Origin: Veillonella absiana | Lineage (GTDB): Bacteria > Bacillota > Negativicutes > Veillonellales > Veillonellaceae | Length of the DNA: 23,546 bases | Strand: one strand, 5' to 3' | Assembly: GCF_032970905.1 (NCBI RefSeq) | Contig: NZ_JAWJZA010000026.1 | Position numbers and translations under genes: made by a program | Notes under the pieces: generated by a model | Seen by the model: the letters and a program-made list of their open reading frames with translations, nothing else | Database searches by the model: none | What the model was told of the DNA's origin: nothing | Shown here: piece by piece, positions 14,427 to 20,795 of the stretch | How positions within the stretch are numbered: the first letter of the stretch is position 1 | Layout: each line of letters opens with the position of its first letter

Positions 14427-14552
14427 CGGCTGAGTACAAAATATTAAGACCCTTTCTTTTTTCTCCTAACGACGTAAACGTCGAATGTCACGAGAAAGAG
14501 AGTCCTTTATTATTTTACTGTGGAACCCGGAGTACTTTCGTTGTTACGAAGC
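14404..14552 (+). repeat. Gene-end palindrome 1 (PACE gene), centred on the shared hairpin module
   Basis: The module lies at 14463-14489: CTCCTAA, stem CGACG, loop TAAA, stem CGTCG, then AATGTC. TTCTC/GAGAA flanks it. The end of the PACE gene (14404-14422) recurs inverted at 14534-14552 with 18 of 19 bases matching. Between them AAAATATTAAGAC (about 14438-14450) also matches the inverted right side with small gaps. The inner stem is less perfect than in the other two copies. T-rich DNA (CCTTTATTATTTT) follows, so it may act as the terminator of the PACE gene. Confidence 0.78.
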
Positions 14553-14718
14553 AAAACCTCACTCCGCGGGACCCCGACCTCCTTCGGCGATCGGGGCTGG
14601 ATAGCTACATTTAGGCAAAAAAGCTGTCTCACGATAATATTCATCCTAACTATTAATCACTACAGCTATTTTATATCCTTAAAGCATATACTTCTCCGCG
14701 CTATATCGTCCCCCTTCG
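14526..14718. other. Non-coding stretch with GC-rich hairpins between two palindromes
   Basis: CCCGGAGT (14526-14533) can pair with ACTCCGCGGG (14561-14570), with the inverted PACE gene end in the loop. CCCCGA (14572-14577) pairs with TCGGGG (14591-14596). From 14600 to 14718 the DNA is AT-rich with stops in all frames of note. The only open frame across the region has no ribosome binding site and unconvincing protein composition. I see no gene. Confidence 0.5.
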
Positions 14719-14941
14719 TACCAATTTGTAAAGAAATCCAATTACGGTATCGCATAATTTGTATCTCGTCGATATGTACACCTTTACAGGTATGTTAAAA
14801 CACCCATGACACTATCTTTTCGCGACATTCGGCTTCGCCGTCAGGAGCGCAAAGATAGTGTCATGGGTGTTTGCACAATTAAGGGTACCGCGACGAGATA
14901 CAAATTGTAGATTCTCTAAATTATTTCTTCACAAATCGGTA
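14719..14941 (-). repeat. Gene-end palindrome 2 (response regulator gene), centred on the shared hairpin module
   Basis: The innermost part is a perfect 22-bp stem (14798-14819 with 14851-14872). Its 31-base apex carries the module, on the minus strand CTCCTGA, CGGC-GAA-GCCG, AATGTC. Further out AATTTGTATCTCGTCG (14756-14771) is exactly complementary to 14891-14906. Still further TACC, ATTTGT and AAGAAAT (14719-14740) mirror the last codons and stop of the response regulator gene (14921-14941). The spacers also align with small gaps (GTAC and CCTT on both sides). Transcribed leftward it would be a very strong terminator of the two-component operon. Confidence 0.85.
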
Positions 14942-15625
14942 CCCTACGCCCCAGACAGTTTCTATATAATAAGGCTTCGCCGGATCTACTTCTACTTTTT
15001 CTCTCAATCGATTAATATGTACCATAACTGTAGATGTATCACCTACCGCATCAAGCCCCCATACTTTTTCAAATAATTGATCCTTAGAGAATACGATACC
15101 TTGATTACGTGCTAGATATAAAAGCAAATCAAATTCAAGATTTGTAAGAGATAATTCTTCACCATTGCGCAAAACCTTATGTTCCCCAATTAATATCTCG
15201 ATATCATCAGCTTTAATATAGTTATCTTCGTTCTGTCCAGAGCCAGCCATCGATGTGAGGAGTCGTTCATACCGTTTAATATTGCCTTTCACTCGAGCTA
15301 CTAACTCTGTTGGGCTAAATGGTTTTACAATGTAATCATCAGCACCAAGACCGATACCACGGACTTTATCATAATCTTCAAGCTTTGCGGTTACCATCAA
15401 TACCGGAATTTCAGATTCCTTGCGAATAGCCCGGCATACTTGAAATCCATCCATTTCAGGAAGCATAACATCTAATAATATTAAATCGTATTTTCCAGAA
15501 AGAGCGGCCTCTAAACCACTTTTACCATCCGCACAATGATCGACCTCCATATCAGAGGCTTCTAAATAGTCACGTTCCAATTCTGCAATGGCTGCATCAT
15601 CTTCAATAATTAAAATTCGTTTCAT
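14921..15625 (-). CDS. OmpR-family response regulator
   Basis: A 234-residue two-component response regulator. The receiver domain (1-120) has the acidic pair EDD, phospho-acceptor Asp52 in LLDVMLPEMDG, Thr79 and Lys101 in IVKPF. The winged-helix DNA-binding domain (about 135-234) includes LTNLEFDLLLYLARN and the recognition region VMVHINRLREKVE, ending GVGYRFVKK. AAAGGAAG lies before the ATG. It follows the kinase gene by 44 bases on the same strand. It should bind tandem repeats as a dimer; CTGTTA-n5-CTGTTA upstream of the divergent transferase gene is the best candidate site. The end of the gene is mirrored in the palindrome downstream. Confidence 0.95.
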   Translation of the reverse strand: MKRILIIEDDAAIAELERDYLEASDMEVDHCADGKSGLEAALSGKYDLILLDVMLPEMDGFQVCRAIRKESEIPVLMVTAKLEDYDKVRGIGLGADDYIVKPFSPTELVARVKGNIKRYERLLTSMAGSGQNEDNYIKADDIEILIGEHKVLRNGEELSLTNLEFDLLLYLARNQGIVFSKDQLFEKVWGLDAVGDTSTVMVHINRLREKVEVDPAKPYYIETVWGVGYRFVKK

Positions 15626-15669
15626 ATTGTTCTTCCTTTCATAATGCTATATTTACTATTGATCATCTA

Positions 15670-17223
15670 CTATACTATAGGCAATGCAATTTCAATGATG
15701 AACCCCGTCTGTGTATAATCTAGCGTCGTTCGATTCATAGCATATACGGTGCCACCCATGGCCTCAACAATTTGTTTGACAATCGCTAAGCCTAACCCAT
15801 TTCCGGACGCCACATTCGTACGCGCTGCATCAGCACGATAGAATAAGTCAAAGAGCTTGTCAATTTCATTATCAGAAACACCATTTCCATAATCCCCTAA
15901 GGTAAGCACTAAAGATTTACCACGTACCGATAAAATCATATCCACGGTACTTTCACCATGAGGAGAATATTTTAAACTATTTTCTAGAATATTGGTGAGA
16001 ACGCGCTCAAATTGCATAGGATCCAAGTCAACTTGACTAGAATGCGGTGCCATGTCATCCAACAAATGCGCTCGAATGTGAACATTTCGTTCCGCATATA
16101 AATCCTTGCGTTCAGCTAAAAATTCATGCAAATACGCATTCATATCCATCCGTTGCATTTCCAATGGCACTTGACTCATCTCAAATTTAGAGAAATCACT
16201 CAGCTGTTTGATTAGTGATTCCATTACATTTGCACGATCAACAATGCGATTCGCATACCGTTCTTGTTGCTCAGGGGTTTTGACGATGCCATCTTTAAAA
16301 GCGCTGGCAAATCCTTTAACAGCTGTCAATGGAGTAGCTAAATCATGACTAATTCCCGCAATCATAGCGCGTCGTTGCTGCTCCATCTGTTCACGATGAG
16401 CTACATTATTTTTTAATTCTTGGCGCATAGTATCAAATATAGCGCAAGTCTCACCGAGCTCATCATTACTATCCACCTGTAAGGTCTGATTTAAATCACC
16501 ACGCTTGATAGCTTGTGCCGCCTCTTGTAATGACTCTAGAGGTTTTAAAATCATAGATGATACTATTTGTGATAAATACAGGCCTTGTAGAATAATAGCT
16601 ATCAGAAATAGCAATATTCCTGCTCCCACTACAGCTTCCATAGCCTGTTTTTCAAAAGATTCATTGGTTAAACTCTTTGTTAAAAATGGAATGTCTCCTT
16701 CACTATAAATCCCCCATCCATGGGTAGATTCTACAATATAGTGAAATTGATCGCCATCCCACTCTAATAAATCCAATGCAATAATATCACTTGTTATTAT
16801 AACTTGCCCATCAGTAGGATTTTTTTCTGCACGGACTAATTTTAAAAGTCGTTCATACAATTCAGGACCATTCGTATGTTGCGTAGCATATTGAACAACA
16901 CCATCTTTTGCAACTACTACATCAGCGCCTTGTACCTCCAGCAAGGAAATAGGAATTCGCAAATCAGATAGCCCCATATCATCATCAGCAAAGGCTCTAT
17001 AAATACTAGACATGCTCATTTGTACCATTAGACTATTAATTTGGCTAGGAAATAGCATAACCCATTTTCTATTTTGTACAGGATCTCCAAATCGAAATAT
17101 CCCTAATAAAATCACGGTTACCAATGTCAATGTCACTAGTGGCACTGTGATCATCATAAAGTTAACCATCATTAATTTATGTTTAATGGATGCTTTAGAA
17201 ACCCATTCATAAAGGCGTGTCAT
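15670..17223 (-). CDS. Membrane sensor histidine kinase
   Basis: A 517-residue inner-membrane kinase partnered with the next gene. The order is: membrane helix 1 (about 16-42), an extracytoplasmic sensor of about 150 residues, helix 2 (about 197-220), HAMP (about 225-272), and dimerisation domain with phospho-His293 in GISHDLATPL. The ATPase domain then has an N box (ILENSLKYSP), G1 (GDYGNGV), an F box and G2 (GNGLGLAIV). The sensor shows no family I recognise. A GTG start at 17235 is possible, but the ATG at 17223 has GAGAG at 6 bases and gives MTRLYEW. Divergent from an ArnT-like gene, so envelope stress or cationic peptides are plausible signals (inference). Confidence 0.94.
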   Translation of the reverse strand: MTRLYEWVSKASIKHKLMMVNFMMITVPLVTLTLVTVILLGIFRFGDPVQNRKWVMLFPSQINSLMVQMSMSSIYRAFADDDMGLSDLRIPISLLEVQGADVVVAKDGVVQYATQHTNGPELYERLLKLVRAEKNPTDGQVIITSDIIALDLLEWDGDQFHYIVESTHGWGIYSEGDIPFLTKSLTNESFEKQAMEAVVGAGILLFLIAIILQGLYLSQIVSSMILKPLESLQEAAQAIKRGDLNQTLQVDSNDELGETCAIFDTMRQELKNNVAHREQMEQQRRAMIAGISHDLATPLTAVKGFASAFKDGIVKTPEQQERYANRIVDRANVMESLIKQLSDFSKFEMSQVPLEMQRMDMNAYLHEFLAERKDLYAERNVHIRAHLLDDMAPHSSQVDLDPMQFERVLTNILENSLKYSPHGESTVDMILSVRGKSLVLTLGDYGNGVSDNEIDKLFDLFYRADAARTNVASGNGLGLAIVKQIVEAMGGTVYAMNRTTLDYTQTGFIIEIALPIV

Positions 17224-17386
17224 ATATACTCTCACATTCTTGTCTGCACACTACGTTGCATCTTCATATTATCATGTACACTATCATACATATAAAATTT
17301 ACTATATTTATTATACGCATATTTGTTTCACCTTGGGTATACCCATATGCAATAAAATAGAGACTTGTAATGTACTTGTTTTTCAC

Positions 17387-17420
17387 CTGTTAGAAAGCTG
17401 TTAATATTTCTTCCTATACT
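17387..17420 (+). promoter_or_regulatory. Candidate OmpR-type direct repeat and promoter of the GT39 gene
   Basis: CTGTTA occurs at 17387-17392 and 17398-17403, an exact repeat with an 11-bp period (one helical turn). It ends 11 bp before a -10 box, TATACT (17415-17420), and replaces a recognisable -35. That geometry matches promoters activated by PhoP- or PmrA-type regulators. A separate palindrome, GGGTATACCC, lies at 17335-17344 in the same divergent region, nearer the kinase gene. Confidence 0.55.
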
Positions 17421-17460
17421 CAATTTATCAAAAATGTGTTTGTAGTATTAGGAGTTTACG

Positions 17461-18942
17461 ATGAAAATCATAGCAGCCTTAAAATCGCCACTCTCAGTGG
17501 TGTTATCATTATTTACTATTTTATACCTATTAGGGAATAGTCAGATAGCCATAACCGACCCAGTAGAGTCAAACTATACATTAACAGCCTTAGAAATGCT
17601 CAAGGCTAATGACTATATGTCACCACGAATATATGGAAATTACTGGTTTGATAAACCGATTTTCTTCTATTGGGAACTCATCGGTGCCTATAAACTATTC
17701 GGCATCAATGAATTTGCCTCTCGCTTGTTTCCTACTATATTCTCTATTTCTAGTTTAGGTTTCCTATATTGGTTCACTACTAAAATTGCAGACCGTCGTT
17801 TAGCTATTACAGCTGTACTTGTACTGGGTACATCATTTGCATATTGGTTATTGGCAAAAACTGTTATTACCGACTCTACGCTATTTCTATTCTTTAATGC
17901 CACTTTGGCCTTCTTCTATCTAGCCTACAGTTCAAATCAAAAATATTATTACTACTTCTGTTATATATTTGCTGCTCTGTCAACACTCACGAAGGGTCCT
18001 ATTGGATTCCTATTACCGGGCTTAATTATTGTACTATTCTTAGCCTCGCAACGTAATTTCATAGAAGTACACCATATGAAACTACCGTTGGGACTACCAC
18101 TCTTTTTAGTCATAGTCGGTAGCTGGTATGGATATATGTATGCTTTACACGGCAGTGCCTTTTTAGACACCTTCCTAGGCGTCCACAACGTACTACGCGC
18201 TACAGTATCTGAACATCCAAAGGATAATGTGTGGTATTATTATACAGCTATATTCTTTGCTATTACATTGCCATGGGGCTTTACGGTGCCTAAACAACTC
18301 TACCAACAATGGAAACAACGCATCCCTAATTGGTACAAACCGCCAAATTACATAAATTATAATCCTACAACCATGTTCCTACTCATTTGGGCTATTACCA
18401 TCAATGTATTTTTCCAGTGCATGGCGACTAAATATACAACCTATACATACCCTTCACTGTTTCCTATTGCGATTTTAATGGCACGTTATCTTGTGGCCCA
18501 TCCAAACAGGGTGAAAGTCACAGCTTTCATTACAGGTATAACCTACATCGTGTTAACGTATACACTAGCTATCCCATTAACAAATCAATTCTATTCAGGT
18601 AAACACACAGCCCGTTATATTGAATCTTTATCTGACACAACAGCGCCTATCTACTTCCACGGTAACTATAGAGCCTCTATTCCATTTTATAGTGGGAAAA
18701 CTATTATTCGTGTCGTTCAAGATGAAAGTCTAGCAGATACGCTTCCTGGTGGAATCAACTGGAATGCTAAAAATGTAATGCCTATCACGGGATTCAAAGA
18801 AATTGATGCAAATAAGACAGCCTACCTTATCGAATCTAATCCTTTAAAAAATAATCGCCCCTTTGATCTAGATCTCATTACTTGGAGTCCAGTAATGAAA
18901 ACAAGCAATACCATAATCTCTACACATATTCCCACGCATTAA
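17461..18942 (+). CDS. GT39-family glycosyltransferase (ArnT-like)
   Basis: A 493-residue polytopic membrane transferase that would use an undecaprenyl-phosphate-linked sugar as donor, on the outer face of the inner membrane. Motif DPVESNY (33-39) in the first periplasmic loop gives the catalytic acid, and WFDKPIFFYW (about 62-71) is the second family hallmark. Some ten to twelve hydrophobic segments follow, then a soluble C-terminal domain of about 110 residues. AGGAG precedes the ATG. ArnT adds aminoarabinose to lipid A; in this organism the acceptor could be lipid A or another glycan. Divergent two-component genes and the direct repeat suggest inducible envelope modification. No arnBCAD genes are in the window, so the ArnT label is by similarity only. 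Confidence 0.85.
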   Translation: MKIIAALKSPLSVVLSLFTILYLLGNSQIAITDPVESNYTLTALEMLKANDYMSPRIYGNYWFDKPIFFYWELIGAYKLFGINEFASRLFPTIFSISSLGFLYWFTTKIADRRLAITAVLVLGTSFAYWLLAKTVITDSTLFLFFNATLAFFYLAYSSNQKYYYYFCYIFAALSTLTKGPIGFLLPGLIIVLFLASQRNFIEVHHMKLPLGLPLFLVIVGSWYGYMYALHGSAFLDTFLGVHNVLRATVSEHPKDNVWYYYTAIFFAITLPWGFTVPKQLYQQWKQRIPNWYKPPNYINYNPTTMFLLIWAITINVFFQCMATKYTTYTYPSLFPIAILMARYLVAHPNRVKVTAFITGITYIVLTYTLAIPLTNQFYSGKHTARYIESLSDTTAPIYFHGNYRASIPFYSGKTIIRVVQDESLADTLPGGINWNAKNVMPITGFKEIDANKTAYLIESNPLKNNRPFDLDLITWSPVMKTSNTIISTHIPTH

Positions 18943-19063
18943 TCGGATACACTAGTGATTATCTGGCATATATCATATGTGATATGGTGTTTACCTGATA
19001 TGTGCTCCATGATGTATCCTCTACGATGTATGTTATATTTTATGTGTGATAGGCCTTATGTGT

Positions 19064-19098
19064 GATATGTGATATGTGATATGTCATATGTCATATGT
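19064..19098. repeat. Tandem heptad repeat
   Basis: Five 7-base units run without gap: GATATGT three times, then CATATGT twice. Related TATGTG words are scattered through 18970-19060 and 19099-19110. It lies between the transferase gene and the shared terminator. No gene is seen in 18943-19232. Confidence 0.85.
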
Positions 19099-19120
19099 GT
19101 GTGATGTGTCTTATAAAATT

Positions 19121-19169
19121 AAAAATCCCTATAGACTATCTATTTAAAAGATAATCTATAGGGATTTTT
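19121..19169. terminator. Bidirectional terminator between the GT39 gene and gltS
   Basis: Perfect arms AAAAATCCCTATAGA (19121-19135) and complement (19155-19169) give A-runs and T-runs on both sides. This suits the two convergent genes. Confidence 0.88.
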
Positions 19170-19232
19170 GTATGTCTTGTTTGATTATGTGTTACTTTTA
19201 CCAAGAGAATCGAACGGATTCATCGAGATGTA

Positions 19233-20456
19233 TTACCAAGCACCCATCCAAGTGATGATGATGGCATTCGTGAAGTCGATAAGAAATGCACCTACCAAGG
19301 ATACAATCAACCATGCACGAGGTGCATGACCATGTTTGTCACCAATAGCTTGCATGTTTGCCAAGCCATTAGCTGTAGCGCCCATAGCGAAACCGATAGC
19401 ACCTACAGCAAGCATCATGGATTCGTAGTTTTTACCGAAGATACGGAAGTATACGAGCCATGCTACCACTAGCATAAATACAGTTTGAGCCACCAAAATG
19501 ATGAACAATGGCAATGCCAAGTGAATCAATTCATAAAGGTTCAAGCTGTTAATCGCCATAGTAACGTATACAGTTAACGCTACCTCTGCAACGATATTAA
19601 GACCGCCACCTTGTACTTTGTACATGCCAGAGAAATCACCAATGTTACGGATAACTGCTGCAATTAACATAGCCCCGATGTACGCTGGCAATGTAATAAG
19701 TTGACCAAGGTACGCACTAACAACGGAACCAATACCGATCGCTAAGAATACGAAAGCACTCGCTTTGATAACGCCACGAGCATCGGAGTGCTCTTCTTCT
19801 TCCAATACTGTAAGGTCAACAGCATCTGGTTTATCAGCACCAGCTGGTTTATTAGCTGGATCAATATTGTATTTATTCAAAATCCATTCACCGAATGGAC
19901 CACCTAATACAAGGGCTGCTACCATGCCAAATGTGGCTGCAGTAATCGCTACAGATGTGGAACCTTGGATACCATAAGTTGTTTCAAAATATGGGCCAAA
20001 CGCAGCGGATGTACCAAGGCCACCCATCAAGGATACCGCACCAGCTAAGATGCCATAGTGTGGATCGATACCCATTGCACCAGCAATACCCATACCAATT
20101 AAGTTTTGAGCAAAGCCTACAATAGTAGAGATAATCCAGAAGAATACTAATGCAATACCACCGTATTTAACAAGTTTCAAACTCGCCATCATACCAACAG
20201 TAGTAAAGAATGCTAATAAGGCCACAGTAGATAAAGAATTATCAAATGTTACTTGCAAAATTCCCAAGCCGCGCAATACGGACAAGAAGAATGCAAATGG
20301 TAGACCACCAATAACGGCAGCCGGCAAGCTTAATTTTTGGAGTAAAGCAACTTTGCTTTTAATCCAAACCCCCAAGTAGTACGTCACAAAAGCTAACGCT
20401 ACTGCTTGTACACTGGAGATTTTCAGTGTCGCAACACTAGAAGCTACTTCATTCAT
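19233..20456 (-). CDS. gltS: Sodium/glutamate symporter
   Basis: A 407-residue inner-membrane carrier with about ten to twelve helices in two inverted halves, importing glutamate with sodium ions. Family signatures are GILAGAVSLMGGLGTSAAFGP (about 138-158) with the Gly-Gly-x-Gly-Thr re-entrant loop, and AVGAIGFAMGATANGLANMQA in the second half. A charged cytoplasmic loop lies in the middle (about 210-230). The frame is open to 20495, but the ATG at 20456 (MNEVASS) has AGGAGG 8 bases ahead and is chosen. It is a single gene with its own promoter and terminator. Confidence 0.93.
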   Translation of the reverse strand: MNEVASSVATLKISSVQAVALAFVTYYLGVWIKSKVALLQKLSLPAAVIGGLPFAFFLSVLRGLGILQVTFDNSLSTVALLAFFTTVGMMASLKLVKYGGIALVFFWIISTIVGFAQNLIGMGIAGAMGIDPHYGILAGAVSLMGGLGTSAAFGPYFETTYGIQGSTSVAITAATFGMVAALVLGGPFGEWILNKYNIDPANKPAGADKPDAVDLTVLEEEEHSDARGVIKASAFVFLAIGIGSVVSAYLGQLITLPAYIGAMLIAAVIRNIGDFSGMYKVQGGGLNIVAEVALTVYVTMAINSLNLYELIHLALPLFIILVAQTVFMLVVAWLVYFRIFGKNYESMMLAVGAIGFAMGATANGLANMQAIGDKHGHAPRAWLIVSLVGAFLIDFTNAIIITWMGAW

Positions 20457-20532
20457 GGAGTGCTCCTCCTTTACATACAATTCATAAAAACTCAAAAAAT
20501 TACATAATCAGTACATATAAAACATAGTATCT

Positions 20533-20561
20533 ATTTTACTCGATTTAGTTAATTTAATCAA
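20533..20561 (-). promoter_or_regulatory. Promoter of gltS
   Basis: On the minus strand the -35 is TTGATT (20561-20556) and the -10 is TAAAAT (20538-20533), with a 17-base spacer. The leader is about 70 bases. No operator-like dyad is seen. Confidence 0.55.
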
Positions 20562-20600
20562 TATTGTCTATAGAAATTAGCTTATATATATTATGTAGTG

Positions 20601-20795
20601 AGTTCACTGTTGTATCGCTAAAATTCTCTTTCGCTTAAAGAGCAGCACTACAGTAGAATGCAGAAAGCCCCGAGTATATCTGTGCAGCGACATTCGGCTC
20701 CGCCGTCAGGAGCGAACAGATATACTCGGGGCTTTCACCCATTAAATTTTAGCGCGTTTTAAGCGAAGAGAATTCGATACAACAGTAAAGGAACT
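20601..20795 (-). repeat. Gene-end palindrome 3 (copA), centred on the shared hairpin module
   Basis: A perfect 21-bp stem (20663-20683 with 20716-20736) carries at its tip the module: on the minus strand CTCCTGA, CGGC-GGA-GCCG, AATGTC. The 28 bases 20687-20714 differ from 14822-14849 of palindrome 2 at one position only, yet the stems are unrelated. The last codons of copA (20758-20795) reappear inverted at 20601-20639 in blocks AGTTC, ACTGTTGTATCG, AATTCTCTT and CGCTTAAA, separated by 1-4 base indels. The stem starts 6 bases after the copA stop, so it probably also terminates copA. Confidence 0.85.

Noticed and set aside
14463..14489. Hammerhead-ribozyme look: CUGA, a stem, then CGAA and GUC in palindromes 2 and 3.
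   Set aside because: The core lacks the required GA after CUGA-N, copy 1 has CUAA instead of CUGA, and there is no third stem between GAA and the GUC. It is only a partial resemblance.
14520..14798. Plus-strand open frame of 92 residues.
   Set aside because: No ribosome binding site, and it runs through hairpins and the mirrored gene ends; composition does not look like a protein.
14404..14941. Integron attC sites.
   Set aside because: attC sites conserve their outer ends and vary in the middle. Here the middle is conserved and the outside is gene-specific; no integrase or cassette array is seen.
19064..19098. CRISPR-like repeats.
   Set aside because: Units are 7 bases and adjoining, with no spacers; no cas genes.
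20457..20495. Longer GltS start (TTG at 20495).
   Set aside because: The ATG at 20456 has an AGGAGG site and fits the family N-terminus; the extra residues include the ribosome binding site itself.
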